A stretch of 64,000 bases of DNA from Adiantum capillus-veneris (GCA_014529385.2 CM043960.1:32837396-32901395); one strand, 5' to 3'; numbered from the stretch's first letter, positions 1 through 11,030 are shown. The notes: generated by a model not told the origin, from the sequence alone. A program made the numbers and translations.

Positions 1-76
1 GTACATTGCCACGTGAGCATTTCCGTACACTGCGCCGCAAAATACCGGGCAGCAGCAACGTCACCAGTTTGTGACA
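1..76 (-). repeat. 3' LTR of Gyp-A (cut by the window edge)
   Basis: In minus orientation the LTR begins at 76 with TGTCACAAACTGGTGACG. The same terminus is present at 10265, at the far end of the 5' LTR, and the inner part (gccacgtgagcatttccg and following) recurs near 10070-10105. Relative to the right-hand copy about 120 bp is missing between these two blocks. The rest of the LTR and the target duplication lie outside the window. Confidence 0.75.
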
Positions 77-713
77 TACCCACCTCTTGAAAGCATTGTA
101 ATCGCCCTCGATTACGCCTGCAATACAGATAGAATCCATAAACTGTCTTAGCAGACATTGAATGTTAGTACCGACACACTAAGAACACACATCTAGCACA
201 TGTACCAATCGATAGTCACATCACAAGACATCACTTGACATCACAGGACCTCACATAACAAATCACATTCAGCATTCATTCGGATCTCAGACCATGATTT
301 ATCGGCAATGCAATTAGCAATCGCATCTAGATCCACTCAAGACCTCATAGATGCCCAATTGACTAATCCCTATTGCAACCATGTCTATCAAGATCATTCA
401 GACCAAAATACTGCAGTCATTTCGTTTATCAATTCCAACACTAAAACAAGTCAAGAACAAATCAGTTTCATATTATCCGGAATTCCATTTCATAAAGTCA
501 TACAGCAAAATACTGTCAGCTCTCAATATCCCTGAAGCTCAAAGAGACATCAATGACTCTAGTATCAAAAATCGAGGCATTTGTTGACAAAGGAGTGGAG
601 TAACTCCCCTCTTGGGCATACCCAGTGCACCAGATATCCGGCCAAGCTGAATTCGGGGTTCCATTTGGAGTAGACTATGCTAAACCAAAAGCTTCAAGGT
701 AAAGTTTCACAAT
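77..713 (-). other. Gyp-A 3' untranslated region with a likely polypurine tract
   Basis: This stretch lies between the chromodomain end of Gyp-A pol and its 3' LTR. Directly next to the LTR edge the minus strand reads AAGAGGTGGGTA, a plausible polypurine tract for plus-strand priming. Positions 205-265 carry imprecise short repeats of the type tcacatcacaagacatcac. The short ORFs around 308-587 show no family resemblance and are probably chance. Confidence 0.5.
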
Positions 714-1112
714 CTAAGGAGTATCTGCTAGGTCCTCCTCCTCCATCCACTTCGCATCCAATGCAGGATAGTTCTTGAATTTAACCAAGAACTGCCTTCT
801 CACTTTACCCTTAATCTTTCTGTCCTTATGTGCCAATATCTTTTCTGGAACAAGGATCTCCTCGTTCTCTTCCACTTCGGGTTGCTCATCAGGCTCCCCA
901 TCTTCGGGCACATCGCCTTTAAAAGGCTTCAAGAGACTCGCATGAAATGCACTGTGGATCCTCCAAGTATCGGGCAGCTTCAGTCGGAAGGAGACATCAT
1001 TGATCTTTTCAGAGATCTGGAAAGGTCCGTAGTATCGTATACTAAGCTTTGGAAAAAGCCTCCCCTTTCCCTTTTTCTTTCTCAAGCGTGCCTTCTCAAA
1101 ACGTAAGAGCAC
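714..1112 (-). pseudogene. Gyp-A integrase C-terminus with chromodomain
   Basis: This minus-strand reading frame carries the end of a Ty3/gypsy integrase and a chromodomain. The linker has the family signature SIRYYGPFQISEKINDVSFRL followed by a LPDTWRIHSAFHASLLKP block. The chromodomain follows, with QFLVKFKNYPALDAKWMEE at its core, including the aromatic W of the chromo fold. Chromodomains of chromoviruses are thought to steer integration to heterochromatin. It follows the integrase core (1184-2002) but a frameshift around 1112-1184 separates the two, so the protein could not be made in one piece. The assignment to a chromovirus is firm; the allele is not functional. Confidence 0.9.
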
Positions 1113-1183
1113 CCAATCATTCTCCTCAATTTCAAATCGCGAAGATGGCGATCTGCTGCTTTTTTCTATCTTTCCTGAGATTT

Positions 1184-2002
1184 CTACAAAGCCTCGCGGA
1201 CCTTGGCAAAAGTCGCGTCCAAGTCGCGCGTGTACTCATCGGCAATCTTATCTTTCGTGCTTAGGAAGGGTGGAACCTTCATAGCACCTTCAATAATCTC
1301 AAACGGCGCCTTCCCCGTCGAAGAGTGTACTGTGTTGTTGTAGGCAAATTCCACCAAAGGTAAGTACTTTTCCCATTGAGTCTTTTGATCCGAGATGTAA
1401 GACTTCAATAAATCTACTACCACTAAATTAGCAATTTCACATTGCCCGTCAGTCTGCGGGTGGAAAGATGACGAGAATTGCAACCGCGTGCCAATGTTCT
1501 CCCAAATAGCTTTCCAAAACAAACTCGTGAATCTGGGGTCCCTATCGGAGACAATCGTCTCATGCAAGCCATGTAGTCTGAAGATCTGGGCCACAAACAA
1601 TCGCGCTAAGTGATCCGGCTTGACTGTTTTCTTCATTGGAATAAAATGAGCCTGCTTACTAAATCTGTCAATAACAGTCCAGATACCATCGTGACCACTC
1701 TGTGTTCTCGGGAGATCAAAAATGAAATCCATTGCAATACTTTCCCAGGGACTGGTGGGTATGGGCAAAGGCTGTAACAATCCCTGTGCTTTATGCCTGT
1801 CAAACTTTACCTTCTGGCATACCAAGCAATTGCGCACAAACTCGTCCACATCCTTTTTGAGTCTCGGCCAAAAGAAGTATCTCTCGACCCCTTTCAAGGT
1901 GGTAGCAATGCCACTGTGAACCGTAAAAGGTGGACAGTGGCATTCGGTCATAACCTTTTCCCTCAACGGCTGTGTAACGCACAACATGGTTTTCCTTATC
2001 AA
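1184..2002 (-). pseudogene. Gyp-A integrase core
   Basis: This is the integrase of a Ty3/gypsy element, which inserts the cDNA copy into the host chromosome. The N-terminal zinc-binding part ends in CLVCQKVKFDRHK. The DDE catalytic core shows D in AMDFIFDLPR, D in VSDRDPRF and E in GQCEIANLV. The GPY-type region begins after STGKAPFEI. The reading frame is intact over about 270 residues, but upstream the RNase H end lies in another frame (1800-2245) and downstream the chromodomain is frameshifted. The first listed residue is not a genuine start; the protein would be released from a polyprotein. Confidence 0.92.
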
Positions 2003-2245
2003 GTAGCCATCCCGAATGGAATATCCTGCTACTGTCTCCCCGTCCCGTATCCGTGTAAAAATGTCTGCAAAATCTGTATCCGTGGCATACTAATCGACCA
2101 TATCCTCGAAGCTCAGGATGTATCGAGGAAATAGCCACAACCAACGGCTTCCGAGACAAAGCATCCGCCACCAAATTCTTCTGCCCCTCCACATGGACAA
2201 TCTGAAAGTGAAACTGTGACAAGATGTTCGCCCACCGCATCTGCT
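1800..2245 (-). pseudogene. Gyp-A RNase H C-terminal end
   Basis: The frame opens with MRWANILSQFHFQIVHVEG and LVADALSRKP, the conserved C-terminal end of the RNase H domain in Ty3/gypsy pol. It then loses register with the integrase. The rest of RNase H, the reverse transcriptase and the protease are absent: at 2246 the sequence switches abruptly to the LTR end of Gyp-B. The upstream gag of what appears to be the same element resumes at 8360. Confidence 0.85.
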
Positions 2246-2314
2246 TTCTCTCCCTTTTGCAAAGTATTTTATTTTTCAGATTTCTAAGTGCTCGTGTACG
2301 CTCCCGTTTTGTGA
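2246..2314 (+). repeat. Gyp-B truncated 5' LTR (69 bp)
   Basis: The sequence from ttctctcccttttgcaaag to cccgttttgtga is base-for-base identical to 8291-8359 at the end of the 3' LTR. Everything upstream in the LTR, including the promoter, is missing, so this copy cannot transcribe itself from its own 5' end. Confidence 0.9.
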
Positions 2315-2317
2315 GAG

Positions 2318-2329
2318 TGGTATCAGAGC
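2318..2329 (+). promoter_or_regulatory. Gyp-B primer binding site (initiator tRNA-Met type)
   Basis: TGGTATCAGAGC is the standard plant retrotransposon primer site complementary to the 3' end of initiator tRNA-Met. It begins three bases after the shared LTR end. Confidence 0.9.
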
Positions 2330-2386
2330 TCGGACTCCTCTCTTTCTCTGCAAAGAAGGACGGTTCCTGGAAGAACGGGAAGAATC

Positions 2387-3745
2387 ATGTCGAGCCAAGG
2401 GAGAAGCGTTGAAGAGGAGCTTCAACAAGTGCAAGCTCAGCTTGCGGAGTTGCAACAAATCTTATTGTTGCCAGACGTCCAAAAGCTTTTGGGCGGAATG
2501 AAGAAAACGAATGGAACTGATGCAACCAAGCATCCAGACAACACTGTTGGCGTGAGACCACAGGAGGCAAGAGAAGAACGTGCCGAGGTGCACAAAGGAT
2601 CTTCGGATCAGAATGAACGGCCTACTTCAAGGAAAGGCCAGGAAAAAGCGCTCTCTTTGCTAGACGAGAGCAAGGACATCTCTATCTCATCTCCATCTTA
2701 CTCTCCTGATTATACTTCTACTTCTCGATCATCTCGTCAGAAGAAGGAAGCCGCTACTACTGCCACTACCTTACATCAACCTAAAGATAAGCCTCGATTC
2801 AAGAAGCACGGTCGCAAGTCTCAACATCGCATGAGAGTCTTCAAATCGGGCGACAAGGACATCAAGTTCGAAACCTACAACGGACGGAGAGACATCTCCA
2901 AAGCACTCTCCTTCATCAGACAGTTTGAAGTCGCCTTTACCAATGGGCACTTCACAGAAAGATCCAAATTACACCATGTGGGGATGCACCTCAAGGAAAC
3001 GGCAAGTAATTGGTGGTTAGCCAAGATTCTGGAAGGTTCACAGGCCAGAACTTGGGAGAGCTTCAAATCTTAATTTTATGAACAATTTCTTCCACCTGAC
3101 TTCGAGCAGGACATACGGAAGGAATGGGACTGGCTTGCCCAGAAAGAACATGAAAGAGTAACGACTTATGTGGACAAGTATTGGTCGGTTCTTCTGAAGG
3201 TCACTCCCTTCATGAAGATTGCCGACGAGGAAAAGAAAAGAAAGTTCGAAGCGGGTCTCCAACCGCAGCTTCGAAAGAGTATGAAGGTGTATCCGCATGA
3301 TACTCTTCAAAGGATGATGGAGTCAGCAATCATTGCTGAGGATTTGCACTCTACTGGGACGCCCAGAAAAATGGAGCATAGCAATTACCGTGCAAGACAA
3401 AGAGGGGTCTACGATGACCATGGGGGCCAAGGAAGAAAACGTCCTCCATCTAGGGACGATGATCATTCTAAGAAGCCAGAGGGCACTGGCAAGCGAACTA
3501 AGTATCTTTCTCCTACTCAACTTCAAACTTTCAGAGAGGAAGGAAGATGCTTCTACTGTGGCGAGAAAGGACATATGAAACCGGATTGCCCGCTAAAGCA
3601 GCAACAGCAAGAACAAGCCTCTACAAGGCAAGAGAAAGCAAGGAAGGAACCCGCACCGCCAAGCTCAAACTCAATTCCAAATGTTCAAGGAAACACAGAA
3701 ACGGAGAAAGGGAAGCGTCAACTTCTGAAGGGCTGGGGTCTTTGA
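2387..3745 (+). pseudogene. Gyp-B gag (capsid and nucleocapsid), one stop codon
   Basis: The ATG at 2387 opens a gag polyprotein that would form the virus-like particle. The N-terminus is charged and Ser-rich. The capsid-like part contains ISKALSFIRQFEVAF and a conserved W-W block near residues 195-215. A CCHC zinc knuckle, CFYCGEKGHMKPDC, lies near 3548-3590 and would bind RNA. The frame is interrupted by a TAA at 3071-3073 but continues in the same frame to 3745, so it would otherwise be about 452 codons. It overlaps the next frame (3547-5073), the usual arrangement for a shift between gag and pol. Confidence 0.88.
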
Positions 3746-5073
3746 ACAACCAGCGAGTACTGATTCTTTATGATCCAGGATCCACAGATAACTTCATCTC
3801 CCTGGATACTGCGGAACGATTGTGCCTCACACCGGCTCAGCTAGGCACACCGGTTACATCCGGATCGGCATTCAAGGGGTTGACAACCAATGCAACTCCC
3901 GTGCAAGGACAGCTCAATCTTTGGATTGGCGAGTACAAGGACCGCGAATCATTTTTGATGGCACCCATCGAGGGATGTGATATCATCTTGGGTATGCCAT
4001 GGCACTTCCACATGACACCTATTCCCGATTACGTGGAAAAGACCCTCACTTTTGATTATGGGGGTAAGAAAATAAAGATTCAAGCTGATGCAGGAGATTG
4101 GCAGTTCCCAATTGTAAGCCATATCTCCATTAAGAAAGAAATGAAGAAGTGTGTGTCTGCTTACTTGATTTTTGCACGTGAGAAGGATAAAACTAGTAGG
4201 GACTCTCTCTCTAGTCTGGAAATTAAGTGTCTTCAATTTATTGAAAAGTACAAAGATTGTTTCACGAAAACACTTCCTGATGAACTCCCTCCGGTACGCC
4301 CGGAAGATCGCCGCATAGATCTCATACCGGGTAGCTCGCCTCCAATTCAACCCCCTTATCGGGTAAGTCTTGCTCAGCAAGAGGAAATTTTGAAGCAAGT
4401 CAACGAGCTTCTAGAGAAAGGGTTAGTACGGCCAAGTGCTTCACCCTACTGCTCTCCAGTTTTACTGGTGCAGATGAAAGATGGCACGTTTCGAATGTGC
4501 ATAGACTATAGGTCTTTAAACAAGATCACGATCAAGAATCGCTTTCCGATCCCTCGGATTGATGATATACTTGATAAGTTGCAGGGTGCAAGTGTCTTTA
4601 GTCGCATAGACTTAAAGAGTGGGTATCATCAGATACGGATCGCCCCTGAGGATGTCCGTAAGACTGCTTTCCGCACAACCTTCGGACTATACGAATTTTT
4701 GGTAATGCCTTTCGGCTTGACCAATGCTCCTGCGACGTTCAATCGCATGATGGACCGCATTTTCAGCCCGTATCGAGCTTTTACGGGAGTATTCTTTGAA
4801 GACATACTCATCTTCTCTAAGTCAGAAGAGGAACATCGGAAGCACTTGGACTTAGTGTTTCAAGAATTGCGAAAGCATGAGTTGCATGTGAATGCAAAGA
4901 AGAGTGAGTTCTTTCTCTCAGAGATACACTATCTCGGTCACATAGTCTCTCACAATCAAGTGAGTATGGATCCTGCCAAGATCCGAGTGGTAGAAGATTT
5001 GCCTATTCCCACTACAGTACATGATGTACGTAGCTTTCTAGGATTATGTTCATATTATCGAAGGTTTGTCTGA
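3547..5073 (+). pseudogene. Gyp-B protease and reverse transcriptase
   Basis: This frame is offset from gag by one base. It holds a retropepsin-like segment with DPGSTDNF in the place of the usual D-S/T-G active site, then the reverse transcriptase from about 4270. RT landmarks are FRMCIDYRSLNKITIKNRFP, FSRIDLKSGYHQIRI and LVMPFGLTNAPATF. The catalytic box reads FFEDILIFS instead of the usual Y-x-D-D, so one of the two metal-binding aspartates is a glutamate. A TGA at 5071-5073 ends the frame just after the RFV of the thumb region. Copies with these changes should not support reverse transcription. Confidence 0.92.
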
Positions 5074-5132
5074 GGATTTGCTCATGTAGCAGGACCACTT
5101 CATGATTTGACAAAGAAGAAGATTCCTTTCAG

Positions 5133-7064
5133 ATGGGGATCGAGACAACAAGGAGCTTTGATCGGCTCAAGTACTTGCTAAGCCATGGACCTATTTTGAT
5201 AGTGCCTGACTTAAGGAAACCATTTGAGGTTCACTGCGATGCTTCAGGTGATTGCATCAGAGCAGTGTTAAACCAAGAAGGCCATGCAGTGGCCTACGAA
5301 AGCAGACGGCTTAAGGATGCAGAGTTGCATGCATCAATCTACGAAAAGCAACTCACGGCTGTGATTCACGCCTTATCCAACTGGAAGCACTATCTTCTAG
5401 GAGCGGATTTTGTGATCAAGACTGATCACCAGAGTTTGTGGTATTTTCTTACGCAAAGGAAACTATCTGAGAAGCAGATGAGATGGGCAAACTTTTTGTC
5501 TATGTTTCACTTCCAGATCCTTCACACGGCTGGGAGTAAGAATGTAGTCGCAGACGCACTGTCTAGGCGGCCAAGGGTGAACGCTATCACTTCGGTGTAT
5601 CACCAAGAATTAGAAGCACTACCGGATTTATATCCGAATGATCCAGACTTCTCCACCATTTGGGGAAAGCTACATCGTGGAGAGAATGAGTTTCCCTATT
5701 CCATTCGGGATGGTTATCTCTACCACCATCAGGCCATATGTGTGGCGGAACCATTAAGAAAGAAGATCATGGATGAAGCACACGCTTCGCCTTATGCGGG
5801 ACATCGGGGTATTCTCCCTACGACCTTAGCAATGGAAAGATATTTCTTTTGGCCTAGCCTTAAAGCAGACATTGATAAGTATGTCACGGAATGCTTGGTT
5901 TGCCAAAAAGTGAAGTATGATCGGCATAAGACGCCTGGGTTGCTACAACCTTTGCCTGTGCCTAATGAACCTTGGGAAAGTATTGCCATGGACTTCATCA
6001 TGGACCTCCCTAGAGCTCAAACTGGAAATGATGCGATCTAGACCATTGTGGACAGGTTTAGCAAGCAAGCACACTTTATACCAGTCAAGAAAACGATCAA
6101 AGCAGATCATATGGCTAGGGTCTTTCTAGCACAGATCTTTAAGCATCATGGAATGCCTAAGTCTATTGTGAGTGATCGAGATCCTCGCATGACAGGAAAT
6201 TTTTGGCGTGCCTTGATGGATAATCTTGGTACGAGGCTGAATTTTTCATCTACCTACCATCCTCAAACGGACGGGCAGAGTGAGATAGCCAATTCCACAG
6301 TATTGGATATGTTAAAAGCTTATGTGTCAGACCGGCAATCTGACTTGGAGAAATATTTGCCTCTTGTCGAGTATGCGTATAACAATACCATACACTCATC
6401 GACGGGGAAAGCACCTTTTGAGATTCTCTATGGTAAGCCTTTGCTTCCACCGATCCTTTTAACTAAGGATAAGATCTTTGCAGCCGATGAATTTGTCCGG
6501 GATTTGGACACAGCCTACGGGCAAGTTAGGAGAGCTATTCTACGCTCTCAGGAAAAGCATAAGAAAGCTGCAGACAAGCACAGAAGGAATCTAGACTTAA
6601 CAGTCGGACAGTTAGTCTTACTCAAGTTTGAGAAGGCAAGACTTAAGAAACAAGCGTCTCATAAGGGGAAGGTAGTAAAACTTTCTACCCGTTACTATGG
6701 GCCGTTTAAGATCACTGAGCGAGTGAATGATGTCACTTTCCGATTAGAGCTACCGCCTAATTGGAAGATCCATAATGCTTTCCATGTCAGTTTACTCCGG
6801 CCGTATGTGGGACCACCTCCAAGCCAGCCTAGTGCTGAGGAACCTCCTGAGGTTGAGGAAACAAAAGAAATACTCCAACCAGAGCAGATAGTAAGTAATC
6901 AGGAGCGGCCTCTCAAATCCGGAAAGATAACACGGAAGTATTTGGTTAAGTTTAAGAACTACTCAAATCTAGATGCTCAGTGGATGACGCAGGAGGAACT
7001 AGCAGCTTATCCCGAGATACTTGAGGTATATGTCCAAGCACTACAGTTGAGGTCAACTGTTTAG
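5133..7064 (+). pseudogene. Gyp-B RNase H, integrase and chromodomain
   Basis: After a frameshift near 5130-5150 pol continues. RNase H shows HCDASGDCI, the YEKQLTAVIHAL helix and VVADALSRR at its end. Integrase follows with AGHRGILPTTLAMERYFFWP and CLVCQKVKYDRHK in the zinc-binding part. The DDE core shows D in MDFIMDLPR, D in SDRDPRM and E in QSEIANS. The C-terminus is a chromodomain with KYLVKFKNYSNLDAQW. A TAG at 6039-6041 falls where relatives, including Gyp-A, have the W of the IWTVIDRF motif, and the frame then continues unchanged to 7064. Codon use and sequence are close to Gyp-A, so the two are related families. Confidence 0.92.
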
Positions 7065-7500
7065 AAGCCAGAGGGATGTTGCTAATTGGACTATTTTCTT
7101 ATTTCTAATGATTAATCTCTTTTTTAGGATATTTTATTATGTGCACTAAGAACTGTTAAAAGATTGTAGCTACAGGGTAAACATCGCGAAGGAGTTTCCG
7201 TAAGTTCGGTGGAAAGGGCCGGGTTACGAGTGCCCCTGATGCATCACATGATGGGTGACGGGTGCATCAGTAAGGGGGCATCCCGTAGGCTAAGGAGGAA
7301 ATCCGAACTGAGTAAGAAAATACGCGTAAGAACGCAAGCACAAGAATAAAGATGGGTTCAATGAAGCTTTTTACGAAAAGCAGGAACAGTCGCGGGAGGA
7401 CAGATGTTTTCCCGCGAGGAGTCTGTATCTGCATTGCATCTGTGTCGTGTCCTGCACCCGGGGACGCCTGGAATGTGTTCGTGTAGCATGGTTTTCACTA
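7065..7500 (+). other. Gyp-B 3' untranslated region
   Basis: This is non-coding sequence between the pol stop and the 3' LTR. Purine-rich stretches such as gctaaggaggaaa (near 7281-7293) and cgggaggacag (near 7394) are candidate polypurine tracts, but I could not settle which one marks the LTR start because the 5' LTR copy is missing. Confidence 0.5.
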
Positions 7501-8359
7501 ACTGAGTGAGTTTTTAAAGTTTGAACAGGTTCACACTTTATTTTATAAAGTGGCCAGTCACTTTTAAGTGACCAGACCTTTTATTAATAAAATAAAGCAA
7601 CGCTCTCAAAAAACTTACGTAAAAAACCTACGCATGGGCAAAACCAGCGATCTCTCTCTCTCCTCTCTCTAAAAAACGCCAGCACCAGCGATCTCTCTCT
7701 CTCCTCTCTCTAGGGCGCCAGGGCTCTGCTTTTTCGGCTGCTATTCCCGCCGGGTGCCAGAGCCTATAAAAGAGCAGCAAGCATTCAGTTTCCAACAAGC
7801 CGGGGGTAGCAAAAAGTGCTACCGCTGGGATTCTGGAGCAGAGGTTGGCGACGGAAAAGGCAAGTGTTCGTGTGACGACTGAGTACGGAGGTCGCTTTTC
7901 CGAGCAAGGAGCGACAGGTATAAGGTGTTGATACGCATTGAGAATTATTGCTTTGTGTGGTTTGTTTTGCAGGAATCTCCCGTCTTACGGGAAAGCCCTT
8001 TACGGGAAGTACGGCTTTACGCCTAAGTCCCTTACGGGAAAGTACGGCTTCGCGCCTAAGTCCCTTACGGGAAAGTACGACTTCGCGCCTAAGTCCCTTA
8101 CGGGACGGAACAGCCTTGCGCCCAAGCCCTTTACGGGAAAGCACGACCTTCGGGTCTAAGATTACAGAACGGAGGGGTTTCCTCGGGTTCTCGTGCTTGT
8201 ATAAGAATTCTCCCTGAATAAAGAATACTCTTAACGCGGGGGGGGGACCAGCCCATCTTCTGGTCCCCAATACTGTGTCGATCTTCTCCCTTCTCTCCCT
8301 TTTGCAAAGTATTTTATTTTTCAGATTTCTAAGTGCTCGTGTACGCTCCCGTTTTGTGA
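7500..8359 (+). repeat. Gyp-B 3' LTR (left edge uncertain)
   Basis: The right edge at 8359 is fixed by identity to the 5' remnant. A TATA-like TATAAAAG at about 7766 gives a probable U3/R border. Upstream are two copies of the module cgatctctctctctcctctctct (near 7648 and 7688). Downstream is a 33-bp tandem repeat and a run of nine or more G near 8240. The left edge lies somewhere between about 7400 and 7560. Confidence 0.65.
7984..8150 (+). repeat. 33-bp tandem repeat inside the Gyp-B LTR
   Basis: About five units share the core ttacgggaaagtacgg and cgcctaagtccc. The repeat phase is seen at about 8000, 8033, 8066, 8099 and 8132, exactly 33 bases apart. Because 33 is a multiple of three the region stays open in more than one frame (for example GKYGFAPKSLT repeats), but I see no sign that it is translated. 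Confidence 0.85.
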
Positions 8360-9489
8360 CAAGGCGGGTAGAAAAGAGCTCCAGAATCTCTCGCAATAAG
8401 CATCCACTGTATCCTTCTTGGTCATCCGAAAATGGTTCCAAGCAGTTTGTATGTCACGTTCATACAATCGAGTCAGCCAAGAAGAAATAAAAAGCCTTTT
8501 GAATTTCAGCCATTTAACTGGCGCTGTCTTGTTTAATAAAAGTGTGGACCACCAAGTTCGAGCATTTCCCTTGAAATAAGAGGCAACTCTCCGAATCTTG
8601 GAGTGCTCTGAGTAACGTCCTCCTGAGAAAGCTATGTCAAGCTGCTCTATAAAAGACAAAGCCTTCGAAGCATCTCTATAGCCAGAAAACGTGTCAAATT
8701 TAATTGATTGTCCACCTTCCTTAAACTCTCGGACTTTCTTGCTTTTATCTTCCAGAAAGTCATACTGGTCGGCTTTATAAAAATTCTTCTTCTTTGAATA
8801 AAAGCTGTTGTCGTCAAAGTCCGAACTATCTGAAGACGAGTCCTCTGTAGAACTGTCAACAATAGGGCGAGATTTAGGCTTCTTTGCCTTTTTCTTGCCC
8901 TTTCCGAAGCTTTGCTTTTTGCTTCGCTTTTTTCCTTTTCTGTCTTCTTCGCTCGAGTCAGAGGAGCTAGAAGAACTCGAAGAAGAAGAAGAAGAAGAAG
9001 AAGAACTAGGTACGCCTTCAAATCGAACACGCTTCTTGTGGTTTCTTGCCGACGCAAATGTAGACTGACGACCCAAATAACCCGGGAAGTCAGTTCCTTT
9101 CTTCTACTTTTTGTCGTGCTTTCTCCTTTGTTCTGCGCGTCAAAAAGCTGAGCAATTTGTGCATCAACCACCTCTTCTAATTCTTGCTCTGTATACATCC
9201 TTGGAGTAGGAGGTTTCTTTAGTGCCGGTTTGAGGGGTGAGTCTATGGTCTGCCGCCACTGTGAGTGCATCTCGTCGGAGGTTTGGCTCATAAATCTTGC
9301 AAATTTCGGGTCCTTCGCAAAATTTAGCATCATCTTTGTTGCATCGCTAATCAATCGTCGACGCTCCATCTCTTCTATCTCCGCCAAAGTAAGTCGAGGC
9401 TGGCCATACTCCTTGCATGAATCTTCGTTGTGATCTCTTCCCGCATCTTCGGATGCAGAGGAAGTCGACTGATATTTGTCTGAAGCCAT
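8360..9489 (-). pseudogene. Gyp-A gag (N-terminal and capsid parts)
   Basis: The minus-strand ATG at 9489 starts MASDKYQSTS, an acidic N-terminal part. A frame change occurs near 9080. The frame that follows has a run of about 16 serines, a basic Lys-rich stretch and the capsid-like region DASKALSFIEQLDIAF, GNARTWWSTLLL and AYCERFW, clearly homologous to the gag of Gyp-B. It is cut at 8360 where the Gyp-B LTR begins; residues read beyond this point come from LTR sequence. The zinc knuckle, protease and reverse transcriptase are missing from the window. Confidence 0.85.
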
Positions 9490-9689
9490 AAGTGCCGCGT
9501 AAAAAGGATCGGATGTCCCATAGAAGAGAAATCGGCCATGCTCGATACCACTGTAACAGACTTGGACATTCCAAGCCGAGAATCTACCGCAACACCACAA
9601 GAACACACTAGAAAACAGTTCACAGTTCACAATTGATTCGATGCTGGCCCGACGGAGTTCCATGCCTAGAGATATTGGCCCCAACGACT

Positions 9690-9712
9690 GGCGCCCCTTT
9701 TGGTACTTCTTT
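9690..9712 (-). promoter_or_regulatory. Gyp-A probable primer binding region
   Basis: On the minus strand GGGGCGCCAGTCGTTGGGGCC stands between the LTR and gag. A matching block, GGGGCGCCAATTTTGGGGCC, occurs at about 11031-11050 next to a second LTR-like stretch. Position and conservation suggest a primer site. I could not match it to a specific tRNA with certainty. Confidence 0.45.
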
Positions 9713-10265
<553 letters not shown>

Positions 10266-11030
10266 GAAGCCCTTGTGTAATTTGGTGCCGAGGGAGGAGA
10301 AATGCCTTGAGGGAAAGCTCTGCAAAACTGGGAGATCTTGTTGAGAATACTTTGAAAGAATGTCGCGAAGCTCGCCGAGGAGAAATTGAAGATACTCCTT
10401 GGAATCTAGAAATGACATCTTGCTCTATATGCTCTTGAGAGGACCGGTATGTTTTTAGAAAATCACACGACTGAAGCTCTAATTGTCATGTGCACATTTA
10501 ACCCTATGTGCATGTGGACAAGCTATACCTACTTAGGTAGCCTAGGCAGTGTTATGGCACCTTTGTGAGCTTGTACACAAGACGTGCATTCTAGGCACTT
10601 AGAGTAGATACATACCCTTTGATTGCACAACCCATGACCACTACCATCATTACCCAGTACCCAGCATGAGCATTTTCACCGCAAGAACTTTCCCAAATTG
10701 CGCGTGAACCACCTCTTAGCAGGCATTTTATAACTGACTTTTCATTTACCCTTGTTGGAATGTAGGTAAGGCAAATGGCTAAAGGATCTATATAAGGAAT
10801 CCATGGGACACTAGTAGAACGCAAAAGACACAGAGGAAGAAGACCCAAGAGCACAGAGCAAGCTGAAACTGGCCCGTAGGGCGGTAGACATTGGCTTCCA
10901 CCCGAAATTCTTTACTTTAGACACACACAGAGCACTTTGCAAAGGTAACCTGTAACGAGGATTAACACCTAAGTACACACACGGGTCGGAAGCTAGAATG
11001 CTCCGAGCAGACACCAACAACCTGTAGGCC
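10266..11030 (-). other. Leader of an older gypsy-like element (Gyp-C)
   Basis: This region lies between the outer edge of the Gyp-A 5' LTR and the conserved GGCGCC block at 11031-11050. Read on the minus strand it would be the leader of an element whose LTR lies to the right, into which Gyp-A later inserted. The short frame at 10811-11020 has no recognisable domain. Confidence 0.4.

Larger units (their letters stand above)
2246..8359 (+). mobile_element. Gyp-B: plus-strand Ty3/gypsy chromovirus nested in Gyp-A
   Basis: This element has a 69-bp remnant of its 5' LTR (2246-2314), a primer site at 2318-2329, gag, protease, reverse transcriptase, RNase H, integrase and chromodomain in chromovirus order, and a 3' LTR ending at 8359. 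The 5' remnant is identical over its whole length to 8291-8359. Left and right flanks are both minus-strand Gyp-A sequence (RNase H on the left, gag on the right), so it sits inside that element. The element is defective: stop codons in gag, RT and integrase, one frameshift, and a changed RT active site. Confidence 0.9.

Noticed and set aside
308-587. Two overlapping plus-strand ORFs
   Set aside because: They lie in the 3' untranslated region of a minus-strand retroelement and have no recognisable content.
7914-7971. Mini-intron in the Gyp-B LTR (donor gtataag, acceptor tttgttttgcag)
   Set aside because: At about 54 bp it is below the usual plant minimum and there is no supporting evidence.
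7984-8150. CRISPR-like array
   Set aside because: The units are contiguous with no variable spacers and lie within an LTR of a plant retrotransposon.
8321-8359. C-terminal residues of the Gyp-A gag frame
   Set aside because: They are read from the inserted Gyp-B LTR; the same peptide also appears from the 5' LTR remnant at 2276-2314.
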